This document shows, piece by piece, positions 1-8,603 of a DNA stretch of 64,000 nt. The position numbers and the translations under genes are program-made. Source of the stretch: Sphingobacteriales bacterium (GTDB lineage Bacteria; Bacteroidota; Bacteroidia; Sphingobacteriales; Sphingobacteriaceae). Location: the NCBI GenBank assembly GCA_028288165.1, contig JAQBOG010000017.1, positions 124,001 through 188,000 on the forward strand, in the 5' to 3' direction. Every line of letters begins with the position of its first letter. The first letter of the stretch is position 1. The notes below the pieces were generated by a model. That model did no database searches, was not told where the DNA came from, and saw only the letters and a program-made list of their open reading frames with translations.

Positions 1-75
1 GTATAGAAGTTGAATCCATTTTACTGCAATAAAAAAACCAACGGCACAACGTTAAATCACATAATCTAGTGTAAT

Positions 76-2505
76 ATGAAAAAGATACATCGTATCTCCG
101 CAATATGTACTGCCTTATTTTTGGCATGTACCACTGTAATTTTTAGTCAGGAAGTATCCAGAAACAAACAAAGTTTCGATGAAGACTGGAAATTCAGTCT
201 CGGTCACGCAGCCGATCCTGCTAAAGATTTTAACTTCAGAGTAGCCAACATCTTTGCTAAGGCTGTTAAAACTGAAACCACCGCCATCGACTTGAAATAT
301 AATGATAAAGCTTGGAGAAGCTTGAATGTTCCTCATGACTGGGCCGTAGAATTACCTTTCGCCAATTCTCCAAACTTCGACATGATGTCGCATGGTTACA
401 AAGCCATTGGCGGGCTGTTTCCTGAAAATAGCATTGGCTGGTATCGTAAACATTTTACTGTAGCTAAAGCCGATTCGGGTAGCCGTTATTCGGTTCAATT
501 TGATGGTATTTTTCGCGATGCCATGATTTGGGTGAATGGTTTCTATTTGGGCAGAAACGAAAGCGGTTATATTGGCCAAACGTATGATATCACCGACTTC
601 TTGAACTTCAATTCGGATAATGTGATTGTGGTTAGGGCAGACGCCAGCCAGAGTGAAGGTTGGTTTTATGAAGGAGCCGGAATTTATCGCCATGTATGGT
701 TAAATAAATATAACGGCTTGCACATACCTGATGAGGGGGTTTTTGTACATGCAACTGTGGCAAATAACCAGGCGAATGTGAGTGTGGAAACAACGGTAGA
801 AAATCAATATTTAATAAAGTCGGGCTATTCACTTTTATCCTACATCACAGATAGAAATGGAAAGAAAATCGCATCATCAACTGAAACAACAGGTTCTTTA
901 AATGTAAATGAGAAAGCGAATGTTAAACAAAGCATCGCGTTAAGCAAACCCAGATTATGGTCATTGGAAGATCCGTATCAATATCATTTAGTATCAGAAG
1001 TTAGAGTTGGAAACAAATTGATTGACGTTGTTAAAACCCGTTTTGGCGTACGTACAATTGAGTTTAACCTATCCACTGGTTTTTTCCTTAACGGCAAGCA
1101 CATCAAGATCCATGGAACCAACAACCATCAAGATCATGGAGGTTTAGGGTCCGCATTGCCAAATGATCTTCAGTATTATCGCATCCGTTTATTAAAAGAA
1201 ATGGGTGTAAATGCATACCGGGCAAGTCATCACGCCCCAACTCCAGAATTGCTAAACGCCTGTGATAGTTTGGGGATGCTGGTTTTGGATGAGCAACGAA
1301 TTTTAAGTAGTAGTGCCGAATACATCGATCAGTTTACTCGTTTAATCAAGCGTGATCGAAATCATCCCTCCATATTTTTATGGTCTATCGGGAACGAAGA
1401 AGGAAGCATTCAAACAGCCAGCTCAGGCAGACGTATTGCACAAACTTTGCTGGCGAAACAAGTAGAATTAGATCCAACCAGAACCAGTACCTATGCAGCA
1501 GATTTAGCCAATGTTTTTTCTGGTGTCAATGAGGTTATCCCAATAAGGGGCTTCAATTACCGCCATTTGGGAGTTGCTGACTATCATCGCGATCATCCTA
1601 GCCAGCCAATTTTAGGAACCGAAATGGGCAGTACAGTAACCACCAGAGGTATTTATGCCAAAGATAGCGTGAGAGCATATGTTCCGGATCAGGATATTAC
1701 CGCTCCATGGTGGGCGAGTACGGCCGAAGCATGGTTACCCTTATCAGAAGAAAATCCCTTTTGGCTGGGTGGTTTCATCTGGACTGGTTTTGATTATCGC
1801 GGAGAGCCAACTCCCTACCAGTGGCCGAACATTAGTTCACATTTTGGTGTGATGGATGCTTGCGGCTTTCCTAAAAATATCTATTATTACTACCAATCCT
1901 GGTGGACTGATAAAGATGTATTACACATCACACCTCATTGGAACTGGAAAGGAAAAGAAGGCAAACTGATTGATGTTTGGGTAAATAGCAATGCGGATAA
2001 TGTAGAGCTCTTCTTAAATAGGAAAAGTTTAGGGAAGAAAACAATGCCGAAAAATAGTCATCTAATTTGGCAGGTTCCCTATCATGCTGGCGTTTTACAA
2101 GCAGTAGGCTATAAAGGCGGACGAAAAATAACTACTAAAGTAGAAACTACAGGGGAAGCCTATCAACTGGTTCTAAGGGCAGATAAAACCAATTTGAAAG
2201 CCAATGGAATTAATACAGCAGTAATCAACGTCTCAGTTGTTGATAAACAAGGTAGGGAAGTTCCCGATGTAAATGAATTAATTAGTTTTTCCCTTACTGG
2301 GGATGCTAAGATTATCGGCGTAGGAAACGGCGATCCAAGTAGCCATGAAGCGGATAAGTATTTAGAAGGAAAATGGCAACGGAAATTATTTAATGGAAAA
2401 TGCCAGGTAATTATTCAGGCTGGCAAAAACAATAGTAATATCCGTTTAAACGCAGATTCCGAAAACTTGAAAGGCAGCGTTAATCAGATTTCTATCAGTA
2501 AATAG
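76..2505 (+). CDS. Exported glycoside hydrolase family 2 (beta-galactosidase-like)
   Basis: An 809-residue exported glycosidase. A signal peptide spans about residues 1-25 (ends ...VIFSQ). The GH2 sugar-binding jelly roll follows (about 30-215), then an Ig-like domain (about 215-330) and the TIM barrel (about 330-620). The barrel carries the acid/base motif SIGNEEG, placing the acid/base at Glu441, and the nucleophile motif ILGTEMGS, placing the nucleophile at Glu516. The C-terminus holds a DUF4982-like domain and a last Ig/Big-like domain (about 690-800). GH2 enzymes of this layout remove beta-linked galactose, mannose or glucuronate from polysaccharide in the periplasm; the exact sugar cannot be read here. 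No SusC/SusD pair or sugar regulator is adjacent, so it stands outside an obvious polysaccharide locus. A hairpin with a T-run follows the stop. Confidence 0.9.
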   Translation: MKKIHRISAICTALFLACTTVIFSQEVSRNKQSFDEDWKFSLGHAADPAKDFNFRVANIFAKAVKTETTAIDLKYNDKAWRSLNVPHDWAVELPFANSPNFDMMSHGYKAIGGLFPENSIGWYRKHFTVAKADSGSRYSVQFDGIFRDAMIWVNGFYLGRNESGYIGQTYDITDFLNFNSDNVIVVRADASQSEGWFYEGAGIYRHVWLNKYNGLHIPDEGVFVHATVANNQANVSVETTVENQYLIKSGYSLLSYITDRNGKKIASSTETTGSLNVNEKANVKQSIALSKPRLWSLEDPYQYHLVSEVRVGNKLIDVVKTRFGVRTIEFNLSTGFFLNGKHIKIHGTNNHQDHGGLGSALPNDLQYYRIRLLKEMGVNAYRASHHAPTPELLNACDSLGMLVLDEQRILSSSAEYIDQFTRLIKRDRNHPSIFLWSIGNEEGSIQTASSGRRIAQTLLAKQVELDPTRTSTYAADLANVFSGVNEVIPIRGFNYRHLGVADYHRDHPSQPILGTEMGSTVTTRGIYAKDSVRAYVPDQDITAPWWASTAEAWLPLSEENPFWLGGFIWTGFDYRGEPTPYQWPNISSHFGVMDACGFPKNIYYYYQSWWTDKDVLHITPHWNWKGKEGKLIDVWVNSNADNVELFLNRKSLGKKTMPKNSHLIWQVPYHAGVLQAVGYKGGRKITTKVETTGEAYQLVLRADKTNLKANGINTAVINVSVVDKQGREVPDVNELISFSLTGDAKIIGVGNGDPSSHEADKYLEGKWQRKLFNGKCQVIIQAGKNNSNIRLNADSENLKGSVNQISISK

Positions 2506-2548
2506 CATTAAGATAAGTTAATTCGGGCAACTTATAATTATTGGTATG

Positions 2549-2578
2549 AGAGCAGGGCGAAAGTCTTGCTCTTTTTTA
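2549..2578 (+). terminator. Intrinsic terminator after the GH2 gene
   Basis: The arms AGAGCAGG and CTTGCTCT pair with one G-T pair around a short loop, followed by a run of T. It lies 44 bases after the GH2 stop. Confidence 0.7.
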
Positions 2579-2684
2579 TTTAGGTATTCCATCCGAAATT
2601 CTGGTTTTCCTTCTTTTTTCCTTCCGTATGAATGTTTAATTTTTGACAAGCCTGTTTCAATTATGGATATTTAAAAATTAGTTT

Positions 2685-2770
2685 GGGCGTTCGGGCGGGC
2701 TTTCCGTTCCAATCTTTTGCTGGTAGGAGCAAAAGGATTTTCACTTCACTCCCTAACGCAAAACCTAGCA
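2685..2770 (+). repeat. Dispersed structured repeat, copy 1
   Basis: It begins TGGGCGTTCGGGCGGGC and ends with CCCTAACGCAAAACCTAGCA. The centre CTTTTGC...GCAAAAGG is an inverted repeat, and the ends GGGCGTT and AACGC can pair. Close relatives lie near 11.1, 18.2, 23.9, 29.8 and 37.8 kb in both orientations and always between genes. No protein is encoded. The rest of the spacer from 2580 to 3000 is AT-rich with no gene that I can see. Confidence 0.85.
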
Positions 2771-3001
2771 TATTTTATAAATATCTTAAAAATGATTTTG
2801 ATCCTAACCATACAATGAAGATCGAAGGCAGCTTTTAATAGAACTTATACTAATTTAATTAAAGCATCTCCACCTAACAGATTAATTTTGTCAATGTAAT
2901 ATAAGCGTTCGCTAACTGTACGGAAATGAACAGTCTAAATAGATTTGAGTTTATAATACCCTATATATCAATATATTACTGTTTTGGTACGAGTTTGATT
3001 G

Positions 3002-3312
3002 TGATAGCTATCAGGTATTAGCAATCAGCAATCAGCCTATAGCTATCAGCCAGTGAAAAGTTCACAATAAGATTAGCTGATAGAATTATTGAAAAGATGC
3101 TCAAGGCTGAAAGCAATCAGCAATCAGCAATCAGCTTTGAGCTATCAGCCAGTGAAAAGTTCACAATAAGATTAGCTGATTGAATTATTGAAAAGATGCT
3201 ATAGGCTGATAGCTGACTGCTGACAGCTCAAAGCTCAAAAACAAACATGCTATAGGCTGATAGCTGACAGCTGATTGCTCAAAACTCAAAGCTCAAAGCT
3301 GATTGCTCAAAA
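3002..3312. repeat. AGCTATCAGC word array before permease 1
   Basis: The stretch is built from recurring words. The left part reads in the CAGC sense (GCAATCAGC, AGCTATCAGCC). The right part reads as the reverse complement (GGCTGATAGCTGAC, GCTGACAGCT), so the two halves can pair. Within it a block containing CAGTGAAAAGTTCACAATAA occurs twice, 99 bases apart (3051 and 3150). The array stops just before the ATG at 3322. Confidence 0.85.
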
Positions 3313-3321
3313 CTTAACAAA

Positions 3322-5715
3322 ATGTTTAAGAACTACCTCAAAATCGCCCTCAGAAACTTGTTTAAATACAAGCTGACCTCCTTTATAAACCTATTTGGTT
3401 TAACCATCGGATTAACCTGCTGTTTGGCAATCATCGCTTATACTTTAAACGAGATGAGCTATGATACATACCATAAAAAGGCCGATCGTATTTATCGTGT
3501 GGCTACAGATTGGAAATGGGCAGGCGGAAGCTTAAATATGGCAAACACTTCTGGTCCCGTTGCACCTTTGCTAAAACAAAACTTTCCAGAAGTAGAAAAA
3601 ACAGTTCGTTTCTATACAGAAGGAACTGAATTTGTAAAATCTGGACAAAATTCGATAGAGATTTCACCAATATTCACGGAAAATAGTTTCTTTGAAATTT
3701 TTGATCATCAATTTATTTATGGTAATCCGAAAACCGCTTTAAATGAACCAAACTCCATGATTCTTACCGAAAGCGCTGCAAAAATGATCTTTGGAAGTGT
3801 TGCCAAAGCTTATGGAAAAACGTTGGAATATATCAATCGGCCAACCCAAAAAGTAACGGGGATTATTAAAGATGTTCCGGCTAACTCTCATTTTACTTTC
3901 AACGCAGTAGGTGTATTAGATGCAAACTCTGAAAGCGTCAAAAACATACAGGAAATCAATCTGTACACCTATGTACTTTTAAAACAAGGTGCTAAAATAA
4001 CAGGCTTTGAAAAGAAAATTCAAAAGCTAATGGGCAAACAGCTAAACGATTTTCAATCTAAATACAATTATGTTTTACAGCCTTTAACTTCTATTTATTT
4101 AACATCTCATTTACAAGGTGAAATTGGTGCTAATGGTAATATTCAATACTTGTATATTTTTGGTGTGATTGGAGGGGTTATCTTACTGTTGGCCTGCATA
4201 AATTACATTAATTTAGCAACTGCACAGTCAACCCGCCGGGCGAAAGAAGTTGGAGTTCGGAAGGTAATGGGGTCGGACAGAAAGCAAATCGTTGCTCAGT
4301 TCTTTACCGAATCTCTCCTGTTAATAGTCGTTTCTTCTGTTCTAAGCGTTTTGCTTCTTCAAGCTCTTTCTCCGTTACTTAGTCAGATAGGAGGTAAACC
4401 AATTATCCTATGGTCTGCTGGTTGGCTGTCTGTTTTGATGCTGGTATTTGGATTAGCACTTACAGTAAGTATCATAAGTGGCCTTTATCCGGCTATTTTT
4501 CTTTCAAAATTTGCCCCTGCTACTGTTTTAAAAGGAGTATTTAATGGTAATCCTTCTCATTCATATCTCAGGAAATCATTGGTCGTAATTCAGTTCACCA
4601 TTTCTATTGCGCTGATAGTATTTACATTTATTAGTTGGCAACAATTAAGTTTTGTGATGAATAAAGACTTGGGTTTCAATAATAATCAAGTTGTAGGATT
4701 GCGGATTCCAAGCTATGAATTACGAACCAAAAATCTTTCTGCATTGAAACACAAGCTAAGTACTTATTCAGGTATTGTTGGAACTACTGCTACCACCAAT
4801 CAAGTAGGTAGGGATGGGGCAATTCCAACAAGCGGTTTCTTCTTCGAAAATAACAGTGAGAAACCATCTTACACAAACATGTCTCAAAAAATTGGCATTG
4901 ATGAGGCGTATTTTAAGCTGATGGAAATCAAACTCAAAGAAGGACGAAACTTCTCCGCTAGCTTTCCTTCAGATTCTTCACGAAGCTTAATTGTGAACGA
5001 AACATTGGTTGCAAAGCAGGGCTGGAAGAACCCAATAGGAAAGCGGATTTGGTATTTTGTTGATGACAATGGCAATACGCAGGAAGCGAAGATAATTGGA
5101 GTTGTGAAAGATTTTCATGTAACATCACTACATCAAACCATAGAACCCTTAGTATTCTTTATGGCTCCACCGATGGAGTCAGATAATTTATATATCAAAA
5201 TAAAGCCCGAAAAGACAAAGGAAAGCCTTGCTTTTATTCAAAAAACATATCGGGAATTTGATAATTATAACCCGTTTGAAACTTATTTTTTGGATCAGAA
5301 TTTTGCCAATCAATATCAAGACGATAACCAAAAACGAAATCTATTTATGTTGTTTGCTTCTTTAGCAATCATAATTGCTTGTCTGGGTTTGTTTGGTTTA
5401 GCTGCATTCACTATAGAACAACGCACCAAAGAAATTGGTATCCGTAAAGTTCTTGGAGCTTCGATGGAAAACATATTATTAATGGTTACCAAAGACTTTG
5501 TATGGCTCGTAATAATAGCCTTTGTAATCGCTTCGCCCATTGCACTATGGGGAATTAATAAATGGTTGCAAGATTTTGCTTATAAAGTAGATATTCATTG
5601 GTGGACATTTGCCATAGCCGGACTGCTAGCTGTTATAATTGCTTTAGCAACAGTAAGTTTCCAAGCATTGAAAGTTGCACTAGCAAACCCAGTTAAAAGT
5701 TTAAGAACTGAATAG
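3322..5715 (+). CDS. FtsX/MacB-like ABC transporter permease, paralog 1
   Basis: A 797-residue inner-membrane permease of the large Bacteroidota MacB/FtsX type. A TM helix near residues 20-42 is followed by a periplasmic MacB_PCD domain (about 45-240). The first FtsX domain follows with three helices (about 280-410) and the conserved cytoplasmic motif RRAKEVGVRKVMG. A second periplasmic domain comes next, and a last FtsX domain with the motif RTKEIGIRKVLGAS near residue 710. Such proteins work with a separate MacB/LolD-type ATPase to move lipoproteins or peptides or to sense antimicrobial peptides. No ATPase of that type is nearby. Two paralogs follow in the same direction. The first 20 residues are nearly shared among the three, which points to tandem duplication. 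Confidence 0.92.
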   Translation: MFKNYLKIALRNLFKYKLTSFINLFGLTIGLTCCLAIIAYTLNEMSYDTYHKKADRIYRVATDWKWAGGSLNMANTSGPVAPLLKQNFPEVEKTVRFYTEGTEFVKSGQNSIEISPIFTENSFFEIFDHQFIYGNPKTALNEPNSMILTESAAKMIFGSVAKAYGKTLEYINRPTQKVTGIIKDVPANSHFTFNAVGVLDANSESVKNIQEINLYTYVLLKQGAKITGFEKKIQKLMGKQLNDFQSKYNYVLQPLTSIYLTSHLQGEIGANGNIQYLYIFGVIGGVILLLACINYINLATAQSTRRAKEVGVRKVMGSDRKQIVAQFFTESLLLIVVSSVLSVLLLQALSPLLSQIGGKPIILWSAGWLSVLMLVFGLALTVSIISGLYPAIFLSKFAPATVLKGVFNGNPSHSYLRKSLVVIQFTISIALIVFTFISWQQLSFVMNKDLGFNNNQVVGLRIPSYELRTKNLSALKHKLSTYSGIVGTTATTNQVGRDGAIPTSGFFFENNSEKPSYTNMSQKIGIDEAYFKLMEIKLKEGRNFSASFPSDSSRSLIVNETLVAKQGWKNPIGKRIWYFVDDNGNTQEAKIIGVVKDFHVTSLHQTIEPLVFFMAPPMESDNLYIKIKPEKTKESLAFIQKTYREFDNYNPFETYFLDQNFANQYQDDNQKRNLFMLFASLAIIIACLGLFGLAAFTIEQRTKEIGIRKVLGASMENILLMVTKDFVWLVIIAFVIASPIALWGINKWLQDFAYKVDIHWWTFAIAGLLAVIIALATVSFQALKVALANPVKSLRTE

Positions 5716-5718
5716 TAA

Positions 5719-6009
5719 TGAGCTATCAGCAGTCAGCTATCAGCCCTTTTATACGTTAAAGGAAAGGGAGCTGTCAGCTATCAGCCTTTTACAGTTCAAA
5801 AGAAAGGGATTTTTGTTCGGAAATAGAGTCTAAGTTGACAGCTTAAAATTCAAAATAATAAATATGCTATAGGCTCATTGCTGACTGCTGATAGCTGACA
5901 GCTCAAAGCTCAAAATAATAAACACGCTATAGGCTCATTGCTCACTACAGATAGCTAAAAGCTAAAAACTTGCTAGAAAACTGATACCTCACAGCTGATA
6001 CCTGATACC
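5719..6009. repeat. AGCTATCAGC word array between permeases 1 and 2
   Basis: It begins four bases after the stop of permease 1 with AGCTATCAGCAGTCAGC (5721-5737) and ends just before the next ATG. The exact reverse complement GCTGACTGCTGATAGCT is at 5880-5896. A unit of about 62 bases containing GCTATAGGCTCATTGCT is repeated in tandem (about 5865-5955). Confidence 0.85.
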
Positions 6010-6016
6010 TAAAAAA

Positions 6017-8407
6017 ATGCTTACTAACTACCTCAAAATCGCTTGGAGAAGTTTGTTTAAAAACAAGCTTTTCTCTTTCATTAACATATTTGGACTGGCT
6101 TTAAGCTTGTCGATTTGTATGATGGTGATGGTAAGAATTAAAAACGAATTTAGCTATGATCGCTTTCATCCTTATCCAGAGCGTACCTATCGGATTATTT
6201 CGGAAATCAGCAATAAAAGAGGCGATCATTGGAAGCTGGCCAGCACTCCCTTGCCTTTAGAACAAAAAATAGTATCAAGTAGTGATGCGATTGAAAGTAC
6301 CGTACAGATTTATCCGGCCATTAATCAAAAGGCAGCAACCGAGGGCAAAGAATTATCCATTCGTGGAGCATTTACAGAATCCTCTTTCTTTAAAGTTTTT
6401 GGTTTTACACTAAAGCAGGGCGATGAAAATACCGCATTAAATGAGCCGAACAGCATTATTCTAAGTAAAACTGCTGCTGAGAATTTTTATGGAAGGAAAA
6501 GTGCTATCGGGCAAATTTTAAATCTGGAAACTTTAGGAAGCTATCAGGTTACCGGCGTATTGAATGAAATACCCGGCATATCACATCTTGATTTTGATGT
6601 TTACATAGCTTCTTCCGCAATTCCACAATTAGAAAAGCTGCACAAATTGCCGCAATTCTTAAATAATTGGGATTCCTTTGAAAAGGGATATACCTATGTG
6701 TTGCTTCAAGAAAATGCATCGCCGGAAACGGTAACCAAAAGCTTAAAAAGGATATCAGCAGAAATCAACAAGCTATCAAAAGATGGGCAGTTTAATTTTG
6801 TAACAGAACCTTTAAGTGCTATAACTCCAGGCAGTAGTGATGTTTACAATGGAATAGGTGGCGGTACCAGTTGGATGAAAGTTTATATTGAGTCTGGAGT
6901 AGCATTGATTTTACTTCTGGCCGCTTGTTTCAATTATGTAAACCTGACCATCGCAAGGGCACTTACCCGGGCAAAGGAAGTGGGCATCCGTAAAGTTAAT
7001 GGTGCTTCCAGGTACCAGATATTTGCTCAATATATCATCGAATCGGTATTAATTGCCTTCTTTTCCTTAGGTGTAGCATTAATTATTTTGTCTTTTGTGC
7101 TCAGATATAAACCTTTTAATGATGGTTATGAAATGATTCCGAATGTCCAGTTAGACTATTCGATCTTGATTATTTTTGTATCATTTACTGTTATTATCGG
7201 TATGCTTGCTGGTTCATTTCCTGCGTGGATCTTGTCGGCTTTTAAACCAGTGCGAGTTTTAAAAAATATCTCTACCGAAAAGTTGTTTGGTAATATTTCG
7301 CTGCAGCGGATATTAATTGTATTTCAATTTTCACTTTCACTGGTAATCATTATTTTCCTTTCCGCCTTTTATCGCCAGTTCAGTTATTTGGGCAAAGCCG
7401 ATTATGGATTTAGAAAGAATAATTTGATCACCATCCCGTTGAACGGAAATAAACCTGAAATATTAATAAATGCCCTCGCTGGTGTTACCGGAGTGGGAAA
7501 AATTGCTGCTATTTCTGATAATTTCGGTTCCAGACAAACCGGCGACATCACGGCCTTGTATAATAAGGAGAAAAATCTGCGTATCAATTTGGCGTATTAT
7601 TTTGCTGATCAGAATATAGTTCCGGTGATGGATTTGAAGATTAAAGCTGGCGAAAACCTACCAATAACCGATGATCAGAATAAAGGAAAGTATTTACTGG
7701 TGAATGAAAAGGCCGTATTAGCAATGGGATACAAAATGAATGAAGCAATTGGTAAAATGGTTTGGTTAAATGATACAGCACAGGCAACTATTACGGGGGT
7801 TGTTCAAGATTTTTACTACCGTAACCCGGGTATCAACCCTCAGCCAATGGCACTGATTAACAATGCTACAGACGTTAAATATTTAACAATAACCGTTTCA
7901 ACTTCCGATAGAGAAAGGTTCGTTTCTGTTTTGAAATCGGTATGGCAGCACGTAACCCGACAAGAAAACTTCGTTTATAATTGGTTTGATGAATATTTAG
8001 AAGAATCAAGTGACCAAACAGCTACTATTTCTTTATTGGGATATTTAGCTTTTATGGCGGTGTCCATTGCTTCTTTAGGCTTATTCGGGTTAGTGATTTA
8101 TACAATCGAAACCAGGCGAAAGGAAATTAGCGTACGGAAAGTGATCGGTGCAAGTGTGAACCAACTAATGGCCCATCTGTCCAAAAACTTTGTAAAGCTG
8201 CTTTTAATTTCAGGGGCCATAGCAATGCCCTTAGGCTACATTCTAAGCCGAATCTTTCTTCAAAATTTCCCATCAAGAATAAACTTCGGAGTTGAAAGTG
8301 TGTTAGTTTGCTTTATGCTTTTATTAGTAATAGGCTTATTTACCATCCTAAGTCAAACCTTTAAAGCAGCAAGGGAAAACCCGGTAAAAAACTTAAGAAA
8401 TGAGTGA
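6017..8407 (+). CDS. FtsX/MacB-like ABC transporter permease, paralog 2
   Basis: A 796-residue permease with the same plan as its neighbours: an N-terminal TM helix, a MacB_PCD periplasmic domain, three helices after the motif RAKEVGIRKVNGAS, a second periplasmic domain, and a C-terminal FtsX domain with RRKEISVRKVIGAS. It is diverged from paralog 1 over most of its length although the start (MLTNYLKIAWRSLFKNK) is very similar. It needs a partner ATPase that is not encoded here. The 301-base spacer in front is almost wholly word array, so co-transcription with paralog 1 is possible but not shown. Confidence 0.92.
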   Translation: MLTNYLKIAWRSLFKNKLFSFINIFGLALSLSICMMVMVRIKNEFSYDRFHPYPERTYRIISEISNKRGDHWKLASTPLPLEQKIVSSSDAIESTVQIYPAINQKAATEGKELSIRGAFTESSFFKVFGFTLKQGDENTALNEPNSIILSKTAAENFYGRKSAIGQILNLETLGSYQVTGVLNEIPGISHLDFDVYIASSAIPQLEKLHKLPQFLNNWDSFEKGYTYVLLQENASPETVTKSLKRISAEINKLSKDGQFNFVTEPLSAITPGSSDVYNGIGGGTSWMKVYIESGVALILLLAACFNYVNLTIARALTRAKEVGIRKVNGASRYQIFAQYIIESVLIAFFSLGVALIILSFVLRYKPFNDGYEMIPNVQLDYSILIIFVSFTVIIGMLAGSFPAWILSAFKPVRVLKNISTEKLFGNISLQRILIVFQFSLSLVIIIFLSAFYRQFSYLGKADYGFRKNNLITIPLNGNKPEILINALAGVTGVGKIAAISDNFGSRQTGDITALYNKEKNLRINLAYYFADQNIVPVMDLKIKAGENLPITDDQNKGKYLLVNEKAVLAMGYKMNEAIGKMVWLNDTAQATITGVVQDFYYRNPGINPQPMALINNATDVKYLTITVSTSDRERFVSVLKSVWQHVTRQENFVYNWFDEYLEESSDQTATISLLGYLAFMAVSIASLGLFGLVIYTIETRRKEISVRKVIGASVNQLMAHLSKNFVKLLLISGAIAMPLGYILSRIFLQNFPSRINFGVESVLVCFMLLLVIGLFTILSQTFKAARENPVKNLRNE

Positions 8408-8408
8408 A

Positions 8409-8598
8409 GGAGCTGTCAGCGATGAGCCGTCAGCTATCAGCACTTGGCGAGTGTAATAACTGAAGTGAAAACAAAATATAGATATGCTATCAGCTAATAT
8501 TGATACAAAATAATTAACTCGCTATAAGCTGATAGCTCAAAGCTGACTGCTGACAGCTAAAAAAGCTCATTGCTGACTGCTGATAGCTAAAAGCTAAA
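8409..8598. repeat. AGCTATCAGC word array between permeases 2 and 3
   Basis: It starts directly after the stop of permease 2 with CAGC-sense words (AGCTGTCAGC, AGCTATCAGC). It ends with GCTG-sense words, including the exact 17-mer GCTGACTGCTGATAGCT at 8572-8588 and a one-mismatch copy at 8542, up to a few bases before the next ATG. Confidence 0.85.
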
Positions 8599-8603
8599 AA
8601 AAC

